From positions 1-64,000 of IMG/VR virus record IMGVR_UViG_3300035703_000069: a DNA stretch of 64,000 bases, one strand, 5' to 3'. Within the stretch, counting starts at the first letter, position 1. The number at the start of each line of letters is the position of its first letter. This stretch comes from a virus. This document shows, in pieces, positions 24,045 to 34,150 of the stretch. A program made the translations under genes and the position numbers. The notes under the pieces are model-generated. The model was given only the letters and a program-made list of their open reading frames with translations. It was not told the origin of the DNA and did not search any database.

Positions 24045-27000
24045 CAGCCTTGAATCGTCCAGTTGCTAGAGGACGTGGTGCTACCGAGCTCGATGTTCTC
24101 GGCGAGGTTCAATACACCAGATCCGTTGGTGGGCATGTGCACCGCCTCAATCGTAAAGGTGCCGTCGTCGTTGGGCGTAATGCGCTCGATTTGGTAGGTG
24201 CGGACTTGCGTGCTCGGGATTTTGACGGTGAAGACGATGCCGGCGGGTGTGGCTTGGCTGCCGTTGGCGCTGACAGCGAGGGTCGTGTCGTAAGGAGCGG
24301 TGGCGGCTTCGCCGTTCCAGGCGATGACGTCGTAGGCACCGTCGGCCAGGGTCTTGGTGGAGACCAGGGAGCCGCTAGGCGTGACGACGCCGTTGTTGAA
24401 CTGGTCGTACTCGGTGCTATCCATGGCGACACGGATGTAGTCGCTGGGGGCCATCTGAGCGAGGACGCCCTCGTGGGTTGTGGTGAAGCGGATCGAGTGC
24501 GTGGGGATCCGGCGCATCCGGATGATGTACTTCGCTGCGTCGATGGCGTGCGCCGGGTTGGTGCAGTAGTCGCTCATGTCGAGGGACTGCATCGTGGCGC
24601 CCTCGGGGGTAGAGGCTTCGCGGACGATCACCTCGCGGACGACGGGGAAGAGGCCGGGGTTGGTCAGGTCCGTGGAGGCACGCTCTTCGCGGTAACGGAC
24701 GGAGACCTGAATGGGGTCGCGGTCTTCGGGGTCCAGGTATTGGAGCTGGAAGGATCCCTCGGCGATATTGCCTGCGGTGAAAAGGCCACGGATCGTGACT
24801 GCGGTGGTGGGCAATGCCCGGCGCAGGAAGAACTTGCCATCGCGCTCGCCGAAGATCAGCAGATGGGTAGCGGCGATGTCCGCGGCCCACTGGCGAAGGT
24901 TGACGCGGTCCGCGATCACGCCGTCGTAGAAATACCTACTGTCCTGGCACCATTGAGCGGCCTCCTGGAAGGAGGTGAAGTCGATCATCTGGTCGGTGAT
25001 CAGATTTCCGGCGCCGTAGGTGGTGTTCGTCAGCAGGTCGAGCAGGACGTCCGGGAAGAGGTGCGTGGAACCGGTGCTGAGGCCGTTGAGCAGGCGCCGG
25101 CAGGTCTTGCCCGCGGTGACGTAGCAGGAGAACTGGTTGAACTGCTGCCACTCGACCGAGGACATGATGTTGACCCCGAGCAGGGCCAAGTTGTCGTAGA
25201 GGGGCGCTGTGGCGTTGGGGACGATCTCGTTGATGTAGACGACCTCGTGCTCGGGGCCATTGGCGGCTGAGGATTGGATTTCCTCGTAAACGAAGGCTTC
25301 GGCGAGCTTGCCCCATGTGTCGATGTGGGAGAAATCGCCGTTGGCGTAGGGGGTGTCGGAGCGGGCGATTCCTAGGCCGTTCTTGGCACTGCGTCGGCGA
25401 CCAACAGGGATGGAGAAGGTGTTTTCGGAGTGGGCGACGGAGGTGCCGGTGAAGCGCACTGTGACACCGCCCTCGCTGACTGTTTGCGCGGTGGTCAACG
25501 CAGAGTCGAGCACGTACAGCGTGCCGATACCCCCGTTGCGCACTTCATAGCTCGAGTAGGGCTCGATTTGGAATTCCCACTGCTTCACAGAGGGCATGTC
25601 CAGTTGGATATAGTTGAAGACGTTTTGCTGGGTAGCTCCGCGGACGCCGTAGGCGTTGCTAAGTTTGGTGAATGTGTTGGTGCTGCCAGCTTCTCGGTAA
25701 TAGATAGCGAAGAACGAGTATCGCTCAACCGGAGCAGAGATCGTGTTCGACTGGTGAATGTCTGTTTTGAGGGTGCTGCCTTTTTCGATGATGTCGTCCT
25801 TGTAGTCGAGGCAGGCACGGTTATCACAGTCGTCGAAGCTGAGCGACTCTTTGAAGTTGCAGATGCCGCCGACCCGGATGCCGAGCCGAGAGCGGATGCC
25901 AAATTCGACGGTCTTGCAGGCTCGGGTTGTCGAGATGCTGGCGATCGCGCAGCGGAGAATGTGACCGTCGGTTGAGGCGACGTTGCGCCATTCGACGGAG
26001 GGGCGTGATTCGTTCCAGGTCCAGCCGTCCAGTTGCGCTTGGCTTGAGCTGTTGGTTGTGACGGAGCCGGTGCGCACCGTGGTGAATGAGGCGGTGACGG
26101 AGCTCCCTGAGCCCGAGCTGATATCCGCGTCGGACACGAAGGCGCTTGGCGTGCGGTCGGTGCAGATTGCGAGGCCGGATCCAATCTTGTAGAGCTCGCC
26201 CTCGATGAGGTTGTCGTCCCAGGTCTTCTGTCGACCGGAGACACTGGCAGCTACGTCATCAGCGGTTTCGATGTAGGCCTTCTTGGCGTTGAACTTGAGG
26301 GTGAAGGTTGCGGTTACGTTTGACCCCGCGTTGACCTTGCCGGAACTGGCGATCATCTGGGGGATTTTCTTGAATTTGAACTGAGGGGTGCTGAACGATT
26401 GCGTGGTGGATAAGCCCGAAATTGAGCCTCCTCCGCCAGATATGGATACGTTCGTAACAAGTCCGTCCCCGTTTTTGGTCACACTCAATGTCGGTGCCGA
26501 GACCGTTCCTCCATCGGATGTGAACTGCTGCTTGACTTTTGTCCTGACAAGAATCTGCAGGGGCAGGCGAACTACGACGTCGTCCTCAGGGTCGTCGGCC
26601 GTTAGGTCGTTCTTCCACTTCAGAATGAAACGGACAGCTTTCAGCGTCTGGAGATAGAGGTTCAAGTTCTCGTTGTTGTTATCGCTGTCCTCGAGGCCGT
26701 TTGTGTTGAAGATGACGTTGACGTTGAACGAGCCCTTCCCCTTGGAATCAACAGTGATCGGGCCCGAGATGCTGGCGCTGATACGACCTTCGAGGTCTCC
26801 GATGATGTCTGTGTTCTCGTCCTCGGTGTCGTCGTGGTAATGAGCAAAGCCCTTGTTGATCGACTTGACGAAGGTTCCGGCGCCTTGTTTCGCCCTGGTT
26901 TCTTTTGAGAACACCCAGTCGCTTGGGGTGGTCAGGCTCTTGACGTCCCTGCTGAAAACGGTGTCTTTATCGGTGCTGTTGTATAGCGTGTAGGAGGTGG

Positions 27001-27988
27001 TGCCGCCGATGCTGCCCAGGCCGCTGCTAGTGATGGCCGCCCGCGATGAGAAGTAGGTCTGGGCCTTCTTCTTCTGGACCCACGCGACGTCATCGATGGT
27101 GCATTTGACTTTGGCGTCGCCGTCATCGCCCTCGGGGATGAGCTGGGCTTGGACGATGGGTTTGACCGTGGGGTTCAGGCGGAAGCCGAAGTCGTTGCCG
27201 ATCAGGTTGTAGACGCCGAAAGTGGTCTGGTTGTTGGGGCGGTTGGCGCTGCTGAAGCTGGCGGCTCCATTGACCAGGAAGATGTCGCCGCTGCTGGCGG
27301 CGCCCTTGTCCGTGCTCGGGTTGCGGCCGAAGACGTAGTGCGTGGAGTTGATGCGGCTGGTTAAGCCGTGGGCTGCGGTGTAGCGCCCGTACACCGTCAT
27401 GCGGCTACCTGCGGCGGTGGCGCTGCCGTAGTTGTAGGAGGCAAGGGTGTTGCCACCGGCGGCGAAGTTCTGAATGTCGATGGCACCGATGGGGCCTTCG
27501 CCGATCAGGAAGATGGCCCGCAGCATCTGGGAGCCACCAAGGCTGTAGATCTGGGACCAGAGCAGGGAGGTGTTGACGCGGACGCCGCCGTAGGTCACGC
27601 CGCTGACGGACTCGCGCAGGGCGTAGACCAGGGGGACGATGGCGCCGAGGGTGGTGATGTCCTGGGCGGAGTCGAAGCCGTAGCGCGGGGCGAAGCGTTC
27701 GTTCTCGGTGCGGGCGCGGCCCCCGCGGTTGCGGCTCTTGAGTTGGGCGGGGCGCGTGTCGTCGGGTTGAGGTTTGAAGAAGGACGCCGCGATGGTGAAG
27801 CCGACCGAGAGGACGGTCAGCACCAGGGAGATGATCGCGAGGGTTTCGGCGCCGGCTACGACCGACGGCTGGGGGCCTTCGGCGGCGCGTTTTTCGACCT
27901 CGGCTTTGAAGAGGGCGTAGTCCTCGTCGCTGATGCCCAGCAGGGAGGCGAGGTAGCGGTCGGCGGGGAGGATCCGAGGGTCGGACAT
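24044..27988 (-). CDS. Tail tip / host-specificity protein, gpJ-like
   Basis: 1314 residues. Near residues 50-72 there is a hydrophobic segment (TLAIISLVLTVLSVGFTIAA), then RYGFDSAQDITTLGAIVPLV, the hallmark start of lambda gpI/gpJ-type tip proteins. The centre contains a Cys-rich section (CKTVEFGIRSRLG, CNFKESLSFDDCDNRACLDY) and the C-terminal third carries fibronectin-like strands (VIAWNGEAATAPYDTTLAVS, TIEAVHMPTNGSG). It would form the tail hub through which DNA leaves. It lies between the NlpC-like tail gene and the small tip proteins. Confidence 0.85.
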   Translation of the reverse strand: MSDPRILPADRYLASLLGISDEDYALFKAEVEKRAAEGPQPSVVAGAETLAIISLVLTVLSVGFTIAASFFKPQPDDTRPAQLKSRNRGGRARTENERFAPRYGFDSAQDITTLGAIVPLVYALRESVSGVTYGGVRVNTSLLWSQIYSLGGSQMLRAIFLIGEGPIGAIDIQNFAAGGNTLASYNYGSATAAGSRMTVYGRYTAAHGLTSRINSTHYVFGRNPSTDKGAASSGDIFLVNGAASFSSANRPNNQTTFGVYNLIGNDFGFRLNPTVKPIVQAQLIPEGDDGDAKVKCTIDDVAWVQKKKAQTYFSSRAAITSSGLGSIGGTTSYTLYNSTDKDTVFSRDVKSLTTPSDWVFSKETRAKQGAGTFVKSINKGFAHYHDDTEDENTDIIGDLEGRISASISGPITVDSKGKGSFNVNVIFNTNGLEDSDNNNENLNLYLQTLKAVRFILKWKNDLTADDPEDDVVVRLPLQILVRTKVKQQFTSDGGTVSAPTLSVTKNGDGLVTNVSISGGGGSISGLSTTQSFSTPQFKFKKIPQMIASSGKVNAGSNVTATFTLKFNAKKAYIETADDVAASVSGRQKTWDDNLIEGELYKIGSGLAICTDRTPSAFVSDADISSGSGSSVTASFTTVRTGSVTTNSSSQAQLDGWTWNESRPSVEWRNVASTDGHILRCAIASISTTRACKTVEFGIRSRLGIRVGGICNFKESLSFDDCDNRACLDYKDDIIEKGSTLKTDIHQSNTISAPVERYSFFAIYYREAGSTNTFTKLSNAYGVRGATQQNVFNYIQLDMPSVKQWEFQIEPYSSYEVRNGGIGTLYVLDSALTTAQTVSEGGVTVRFTGTSVAHSENTFSIPVGRRRSAKNGLGIARSDTPYANGDFSHIDTWGKLAEAFVYEEIQSSAANGPEHEVVYINEIVPNATAPLYDNLALLGVNIMSSVEWQQFNQFSCYVTAGKTCRRLLNGLSTGSTHLFPDVLLDLLTNTTYGAGNLITDQMIDFTSFQEAAQWCQDSRYFYDGVIADRVNLRQWAADIAATHLLIFGERDGKFFLRRALPTTAVTIRGLFTAGNIAEGSFQLQYLDPEDRDPIQVSVRYREERASTDLTNPGLFPVVREVIVREASTPEGATMQSLDMSDYCTNPAHAIDAAKYIIRMRRIPTHSIRFTTTHEGVLAQMAPSDYIRVAMDSTEYDQFNNGVVTPSGSLVSTKTLADGAYDVIAWNGEAATAPYDTTLAVSANGSQATPAGIVFTVKIPSTQVRTYQIERITPNDDGTFTIEAVHMPTNGSGVLNLAENIELGSTTSSSNWTIQG

Positions 27989-28365
27989 CAGACGAACTCG
28001 TAGTAGGGGAGGCGCTTCATCACTGCGAGGGGGATCCAGCAGACGCCGCGTTTGTGGTGGACCATGAGCAGGCCGTCATCGACCACCACGCCGACGCCCA
28101 GGCCGTTGGGGCCGTTGTGGAACAACGTGACCGCGTAGGGCTGGGGCTCCGCGAGTATTCGGGTGCCGGCATCCCATAACTTCTGCAGGTCACGCCAGTG
28201 CCCCTCCCTGGCCAAGTCAAGCCATTCCTGGACAAAGGGGGGATGGTGGACGCCGGCCTCGTCGAGGACGGACCAAACCATCAGTAGGCAGTCGCAGGCG
28301 ATGCCGTCCTCGGGGTGGGCGCCGAAGCCGTGGGGGAGGCCGATCCAGTGCATCCAGGTCGGCAT
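27988..28365 (-). CDS. NlpC/P60-like tail assembly protein (gpK-like)
   Basis: 125 residues from ATG 28365 (TGATG overlap with the gene before it). EDGIACDCLLMVWSVLDEAG has the candidate nucleophile Cys at the start of a helix, and DGLLMVHHKRGVCWIPL gives a candidate His. This fits the papain-like fold of lambda gpK-type proteins placed between gpL-like and gpJ-like genes. Shorter than gpK, without the Mov34-type half. It may cut peptidoglycan at entry. Confidence 0.7.
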   Translation of the reverse strand: MPTWMHWIGLPHGFGAHPEDGIACDCLLMVWSVLDEAGVHHPPFVQEWLDLAREGHWRDLQKLWDAGTRILAEPQPYAVTLFHNGPNGLGVGVVVDDGLLMVHHKRGVCWIPLAVMKRLPYYEFV

Positions 28366-28844
28366 CAGCTCACCACCAACGTTGCTGAGGTCGGGAGGGC
28401 GCCGACCAGGCGCGTGTTCAGGTAGCGGTTGGGTACCTGCTCGCGGACGGCGTCCAGGGGTGAGGTGAGTTTGAGCAGGATCTTCTCCGTGTCCATCTCG
28501 TAGCGGGCGACGCGCCAGATCTCGGTGCGGATCAGGGCGGTGTCGGCGAAGGTCTCGGGGTTCAAGGAGACGGTCTTGAGCTCGAGCAGCCAGCCGGAGT
28601 TCACGGCCTCGGCGAAGACATTGACGGTGATGGCGTTGGTGCCGGCACCGAGGGTGGCTTCGGAGCGGTCGCCTCCTTTGCTGCCGGCGCCGGTGGAGAC
28701 GGCGAAGGGGACGAATTGGTAGGTCACGCCGCCGTAGATGCGGGGCTGGTTCACCGAGAAGTTCTGGTAGGCGTGTACCGGTGAGGTGGCCGTGCCGTTG
28801 CGCTGGGTGAAGCGGGCGTAGTTGACGAAGGCGAAGGTGCTCAT
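28365..28844 (-). CDS. Minor tail protein, DUF1833-like
   Basis: 159 residues. FVNYARFTQRNGTATSPVHA at the start, RIYGGVTYQFVPFAV, and VFAEAVNSGWLLELKTVSLN fit the DUF1833 minor tail family found between tape measure and NlpC-like genes. The position (directly after the tape measure, overlapping by one codon region) supports it. Forms part of the distal tail end. Confidence 0.7.
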   Translation of the reverse strand: MSTFAFVNYARFTQRNGTATSPVHAYQNFSVNQPRIYGGVTYQFVPFAVSTGAGSKGGDRSEATLGAGTNAITVNVFAEAVNSGWLLELKTVSLNPETFADTALIRTEIWRVARYEMDTEKILLKLTSPLDAVREQVPNRYLNTRLVGALPTSATLVVS

Positions 28845-31800
28845 CAGTTGATACCGACCTTGCGGCGGGAGGTGACACTGTTCTGCAGCGCTTCGAGGGT
28901 CAAGGCGCGACCGCGCTCGGCGGCTTGGGCCATACCGCGCTGGTGCTGCTCGGCGGTGACGTAGGTCACGTTGTTGATGACCTGGGACTCGAAGCGGACG
29001 TCGAGGGGCTTGGGGTTGTTGATGGCGGAGACGGTTTCGCGCTCGGAGCGCTCGGCCAGGACGCGCTCGGTGGACTTGGTGAAGGGAATCGAGGCGCCGT
29101 AGAGGGTGGAGAAGGCGTTGGAGACCGAGGAGCTGGAGCCCTGTTGGAAGGGCACGGTCATGCCGTTGGCTTCGGTGCTGGAGCCTGCTCCGGACCTGCC
29201 CGTGAAAGCGATCTTGTCGTTGGGGATGATCGTGCCGTTGCCCTCGGGGACGAAGAGCTCGGGGCCGATCTCACCGACGATGTATGGGCGGCGGGCGGAG
29301 ACGGGGCCGCCGGCGGCACGTTTACCCAGGCTGGAGATGCCGCCGAAGATGGAACCGAGGCCGCCGAGGACGCCGGCGATGCCCATGAGGGTGCCGTAGG
29401 TGCCGCCCTCGGAGTCCTGCATGGCTTGGATGGCGCCGGTGATGGCGAGGGCGCCGGTGGCGACACCGGTCATGGCGCCAAGGAACTTGCCGAAGCCTTG
29501 CTCGCCGGATTTGGCGGCGTTACCGGTCTGCTTGCCTGTGGTATCGGCCACCGTGCCGAGGTGAGTGAGGGATTCACCGATGCCAGCGAATGAATCGGCT
29601 AAGTAGCTCTCCATTTCGGCTACGTACTCGGGGCCTTTACCTGCTAGGCGGGTCATCATTTCGTAGTCAGATTCGGGGCCTGCCCCTAGGCGCCCTTGCT
29701 GCTGCAACGCGGCGGTGTTGGCCTGAATGGCCTGGGTATTCAGGTCGAGGTTCAGGTTGTTCTGTTCCTGAAGTGCCTTGGTGGGGTCCTGCATGCCGAA
29801 GACGTCTTGGAGGGTCTTAACGAAGAGGTCCTCCATTGGCTTGAAGGCGGCGTCGAGCACCATGCCGGTGAGCTTGTCGGTAATAGAGCGGGACATCTGG
29901 GCGACCGCTTCGCTTAAGTCGCCGCCGCTCAGGAAGCTTTGGGCGAGGCCCTTGTAGCCATCAGTGACGGCGCGGGAGGCTTCGCGGATGGCGGCCATTT
30001 GGCTGACGAAGCGCTTGACCTGCTCGTCCATGGCACCGAGCTCGGTTGCTGCGGAGCGGGTTTTCTCGGCGAAGGCGGTGAGCTCGCGTGTGACGTCCTC
30101 GGTGGTCTTGGTGGCGTCTTGCTCGAGGCGGATCCGCTCCTCGGCGATGCGTTGCTCGGCTTCGATGCTGCGCAACGCCCTTGAGTTGTCGCCGACGAAG
30201 GCTTGCGCCATGGTTGCTTGGGCTTGGACGCCGGCGCGTTGCACGTCGAAGCGGATGGCGCCGGTGGCGCGTTTCAGTGCCTCGACGGCGTTTTGCTGCT
30301 TAGTGAGCTCGAGGTTGCGTCTGCGGGCTGCGGCCTCTTTGGCGAGTTCGTCGACGTACTTCTTCTGGCGCTCTGCGAGTTGGGCGGTGAGCTTGTCGAA
30401 CTCGGCCTGGGTGATCTGGTTCTTCTTGAGACGGTCGCCTGCGGCGGTGAGGATTTGGCCGCGCTCGCGTTCGGCGATGAGCTCTTTGGACTTCTGCTCG
30501 ACAGCGATGCGGATCTGCTCGGGGTCGTAGAGCTCGGCAGAGATGCCGCGGAGAGCAGCGAGCGTGCCGGTGAGCTCGATGGCTTGGTTGTCGTACTCCT
30601 CGAGGGCGACCTTGGGGAATGCGGCCTTGGCGATGGCCTCGAAAGCGGCGGCGGTGCGGGCGTTGGTGAGTGCCGCTTGCAGCGAGTTAGCGCGTTCCAT
30701 GGCGGAGGCGACGCCACGCACGGCTTCGGCGTACTTCTCAACGGCGGGGGCGCCGATGTCGTCGAAGGAGGGGGCTTGGGGAGGGGCGATCGGTGCGGCA
30801 CCACCTGCTTTGGACCCTGGTGCGAGGTGCCCTACCCAGGATTTGCCTGTGCCTGGCAGCGCTCCAGTGATGCCTCCGCGGCCTGTGTTTCCTGAAATGT
30901 TGGCGAGCGGCACTGGAACTTTGGTGCCTTCAGGGACGAAAAGATCGATGGACCGTCCGTCTCCGCTGTGACGGTGCTGTTGAGCGGCTTGGGAAAGTGT
31001 TCTGCGGTAATAGCTGTCGTCTTTACCGCTCTGGATCTTGGTGCCGTCTGATAGTTCGACGGGAATGCCTTTGTCCAGGAGCCCTTTCAGGACCGGGATG
31101 ACGTCACTAATGAGGTCGTTGAGGCTGCCGGTGTTGGTCTGGAAATGACCGTGGACCCAGCCGGCTGCGTTGTCGACCCTGCCGGTTGAGCCGAAGGTTG
31201 CGGCTCCGCCACCAGTGCCGGCTGCGGTCTGCCCAGCGGCTTGGCGTTGGTAGTCAGCAATGTTCTTTTCGTAGTCGCCGGCGCGTTTGCGGATCTCGGC
31301 GATCTTTTTCTCGTTCTCGAGGCGGTAGTTGGCAATTTCCCGCTCGAGGTTGGCGGCCTCGATGACGATCGACTTCTTGGCGGCCTCGATGTCAAGCTCG
31401 CCGCGCTCGCGAGTAGAGAGGTAGTTGTTGAGCGAGTCAAGGGCGGCGGCGGAGGCACCTTCTTCTCCCTCGATGAGCTTGGCGTTGGCCTGCTCCATCT
31501 GGAAGATGCGGAGCTCGCCGGCGGCGCGGAAGATCTCGACTTCCTTTTGGGCGAGGTTCTGGCGCTGCTGGAAGAGATCGTTGTCGAGCTGGCGGCGGTA
31601 GTCGCCAATTTCTTTCTCAAGGTTGACGCGGTTCTGGGCTTCGAGGCGGATGTTGTCAGCTGCGGCTTTCTTGTTGACTTCTTGTGACCACTTGGCTTTC
31701 TCGGTCTCGGCTCGTTTTTCCTGCTCCAACCGCTTACGGAGGACCGCGTCGGAGAATAGTTCTCCTGGTCTCTGGTCTAAGAATGCGTCAAAGTTGGCTG

Positions 31801-34123
31801 GATTAAATAGCTGGGCCAAACGACGTGCGTAATCACCTAGGTCAAGTTCATTTCCAGATGTGAGATCTTTGATCTCTTCTATCTTCTTTCTGACGTCTTC
31901 GAGACGCTGTACGGCCTCGTCATACTTGGAGTTTACAAGTGACTCTTCAAATGCCTTGGCTCGTTTGGTTGCTTCGTCCGCGGAGTCTCCAATGTCCTTG
32001 TATGTGGTGTTAAGTCGCCTCAGCGCTTCTTCTGCTCGTTTGTCACTCGCGAGCTTGTCCTGTGCTTCCTTCCATGCGCTGAAACGCTCGAGCAATAGGC
32101 CCAGTGCCGCGGTGATGGCAAACATCATTAGGTTGAATTTAATGAAGTTGCCGATCAGGCCGACAATTCCGCCGCCTGCGGCTTTGCCTTGTGTGTTAAG
32201 AGAGCCAATTTTGGAACCCGCTTGTTGGGCGGCTGCGCCCACAGCATTCAGTTGAACGACAACCTGCTCAAGTTCGGACTTAAGGGCTTTGAGTGCGACA
32301 CCTGACGGCTGCCATGCAGTTAGGAGACTTTTCCCTGCTGTACTGGCAGCTACTGCGACTGTTCCTATGTAGGCAATAAGACCACCTATGATTGCCCTGA
32401 GTTTATTGAACTGGGTAATTACGAACTCAGTTGCTTTTCCCCAGTTCTCTAGGACGCCTTTGAATAGGAAGCCTGCTTTGATAAGGGGGATCACTCCAGT
32501 TATCTGCAGAAGCCGCATATTCGCGCTTATCTGCGAGATTTCTTGAACTAGGGGTAGTTTCAGAAATTCGCCCCACATGGCCAGGAAGCCGCTCAAGCCT
32601 TTTGTTGCGGCAAGGAGTGCGGGTGATATGGCTTCAAACGCCCCGATCAGGGCCTTTAACTGCTCCAGTTTTAAGCTGAGTAACCCGAGTGCGAGAGCAG
32701 AAAGTCCTTTTGTAATCGCACCAAATGCGTTGATTACGCGCTCTGTGAGCGTAGCCAGCTGTAAGTAAACACTGTCCAGCGCTTTGTTGACTTCTACGGT
32801 GACACGCTTGATGGCGGCTTCTACGCCCTTAAGTACATCGTCGGCACCGAAGCCGGCTTCGCTCACGGAGCTCCGAGCGTTTGTGGTTCCTCGACTACCG
32901 GCCCCACCACCGCCCCCTTCAGTGCGCCTTGCGCCTCCAGATGCACCCGATGTCCGCCCGAATCCAATGCTGAGTAAATTCCCAAGTGACGAGCCGGCCT
33001 GCGAAGAAATGCTGAATAGCTCTTTTCGGATGCTGAATAGGAAACCGAAGACCTTTGACAGACCGTCGATCAGTGGATCCAGTAATCCGCGCCCGAAGTT
33101 CTGATTGATGAGCTCAGAGAGATCCTTGATGTTGGAGATGACACCTGCGAAGCCTTCGGCCGCGATGCGCTGACCAGCAACGGCTCCTGCAAGGCGGTCT
33201 TCGAGGAATTTGACGACACCACCGGCCTGGGTTTTGGCCTTGGCGATGTCTTCGTTGGTGATACCTAGCGATTTCGCCAGGTAGGAGTCCATGGTGATGT
33301 CACCACGGAGGATGGAACCGATCTCCTGGCGGGCCTGGTAGAGCGGGATACCGAAGGTACCGAGAGCGGCGGCAAAGTTGATGGCAAGGTCTTCAGCTTC
33401 TTTTAGCCCTCCTCCGATTTGCCCCACCTGCGACGCGACAATGCCGAAGACCTCGATGACGTCATTAGAAGTCACTCCGGCTAGCTCGATTGACCGCTCT
33501 CGAATGGAATCGATTCGCTTGCCCACCTCACCGGTAAGTGAAACGATCTTCTCGTACGGATCAGTTATTTCGGTGTTGCCTTTGAATACTCTGTTGGTCG
33601 AGGCCAGTGTTGTCTGCGTCTTAAGGATCGTTTCCCTAAGCTGGATCTCGCGACCGATGGTCTCTTTGAACAGGCCGCCGAATGCGGATTGAGTTATCTT
33701 TACTGCTTCGTTGATTGCGTAAAGGCTAAAGGCAATTCTCGTTAGTTTACCTACAAGTGTTTCTGCTGCTTTTCCCGCTGTATCAAGTGTTCCTTTGATT
33801 ACAGCGCCGGCGTCTCCTACGCTTTTGCTGCTTTCGCCAGCCGCCGTGCCAACAGCACGTAACTGCCCAGCGACTTCATTAAGATTACTGATTGGTCCTA
33901 CAGGGAGTCTGCTAGCAACTCTGTAAAACTCTTGTATACTATTTGTTGCACTTGTTACGTCCTTCTTGAGATCTGAAAAGTTTTTGCTTACATCAGAGTA
34001 GTTTGGTATTTCAATCTTGATCTGACGAAGTTTTGACGCTTCATCTGCAAGACGCTGAACTGTTCCGAGTTTCTTCTCGGCTTCCTGAGTTTCAGCTGTA
34101 ACTTTGAGCTGAAAATCAGCCAC
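28844..34123 (-). CDS. Tail tape measure protein, 1759 aa
   Basis: Long helical protein: coiled-coil start (DFQLKVTAETQEAEKKLGTV), hydrophobic segments near residues 480-720 (AFGAITKGLSALALGLLSLK, IIGGLIAYIGTVAVAAS, LMMFAITAALGLLL) and Gln/Glu/Arg-rich coiled coils in the middle. About residues 1010-1110 form a distinct globular module (GWVHGHFQTNTGSLND, AAQQHRHSGDGRSIDLFVPE) that resembles a degenerate peptidase. The C-terminus GGPVSARRPYIVGEIGPELF is the usual tape-measure end motif. At about 1.5 angstrom per residue the tail would be roughly 260 nm long. Follows the frameshifted chaperones. Confidence 0.92.
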   Translation of the reverse strand: MADFQLKVTAETQEAEKKLGTVQRLADEASKLRQIKIEIPNYSDVSKNFSDLKKDVTSATNSIQEFYRVASRLPVGPISNLNEVAGQLRAVGTAAGESSKSVGDAGAVIKGTLDTAGKAAETLVGKLTRIAFSLYAINEAVKITQSAFGGLFKETIGREIQLRETILKTQTTLASTNRVFKGNTEITDPYEKIVSLTGEVGKRIDSIRERSIELAGVTSNDVIEVFGIVASQVGQIGGGLKEAEDLAINFAAALGTFGIPLYQARQEIGSILRGDITMDSYLAKSLGITNEDIAKAKTQAGGVVKFLEDRLAGAVAGQRIAAEGFAGVISNIKDLSELINQNFGRGLLDPLIDGLSKVFGFLFSIRKELFSISSQAGSSLGNLLSIGFGRTSGASGGARRTEGGGGGAGSRGTTNARSSVSEAGFGADDVLKGVEAAIKRVTVEVNKALDSVYLQLATLTERVINAFGAITKGLSALALGLLSLKLEQLKALIGAFEAISPALLAATKGLSGFLAMWGEFLKLPLVQEISQISANMRLLQITGVIPLIKAGFLFKGVLENWGKATEFVITQFNKLRAIIGGLIAYIGTVAVAASTAGKSLLTAWQPSGVALKALKSELEQVVVQLNAVGAAAQQAGSKIGSLNTQGKAAGGGIVGLIGNFIKFNLMMFAITAALGLLLERFSAWKEAQDKLASDKRAEEALRRLNTTYKDIGDSADEATKRAKAFEESLVNSKYDEAVQRLEDVRKKIEEIKDLTSGNELDLGDYARRLAQLFNPANFDAFLDQRPGELFSDAVLRKRLEQEKRAETEKAKWSQEVNKKAAADNIRLEAQNRVNLEKEIGDYRRQLDNDLFQQRQNLAQKEVEIFRAAGELRIFQMEQANAKLIEGEEGASAAALDSLNNYLSTRERGELDIEAAKKSIVIEAANLEREIANYRLENEKKIAEIRKRAGDYEKNIADYQRQAAGQTAAGTGGGAATFGSTGRVDNAAGWVHGHFQTNTGSLNDLISDVIPVLKGLLDKGIPVELSDGTKIQSGKDDSYYRRTLSQAAQQHRHSGDGRSIDLFVPEGTKVPVPLANISGNTGRGGITGALPGTGKSWVGHLAPGSKAGGAAPIAPPQAPSFDDIGAPAVEKYAEAVRGVASAMERANSLQAALTNARTAAAFEAIAKAAFPKVALEEYDNQAIELTGTLAALRGISAELYDPEQIRIAVEQKSKELIAERERGQILTAAGDRLKKNQITQAEFDKLTAQLAERQKKYVDELAKEAAARRRNLELTKQQNAVEALKRATGAIRFDVQRAGVQAQATMAQAFVGDNSRALRSIEAEQRIAEERIRLEQDATKTTEDVTRELTAFAEKTRSAATELGAMDEQVKRFVSQMAAIREASRAVTDGYKGLAQSFLSGGDLSEAVAQMSRSITDKLTGMVLDAAFKPMEDLFVKTLQDVFGMQDPTKALQEQNNLNLDLNTQAIQANTAALQQQGRLGAGPESDYEMMTRLAGKGPEYVAEMESYLADSFAGIGESLTHLGTVADTTGKQTGNAAKSGEQGFGKFLGAMTGVATGALAITGAIQAMQDSEGGTYGTLMGIAGVLGGLGSIFGGISSLGKRAAGGPVSARRPYIVGEIGPELFVPEGNGTIIPNDKIAFTGRSGAGSSTEANGMTVPFQQGSSSSVSNAFSTLYGASIPFTKSTERVLAERSERETVSAINNPKPLDVRFESQVINNVTYVTAEQHQRGMAQAAERGRALTLEALQNSVTSRRKVGIN

Positions 34124-34150
34124 TGCACCGCCTTATTCGTTATCCGTATG

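Noticed and set aside
24050-25270. 406-residue plus-strand frame opposite the tail-tip gene
   Set aside because: Gly/Val/Asp-rich low-complexity shadow of a gene with strong homology-type motifs.
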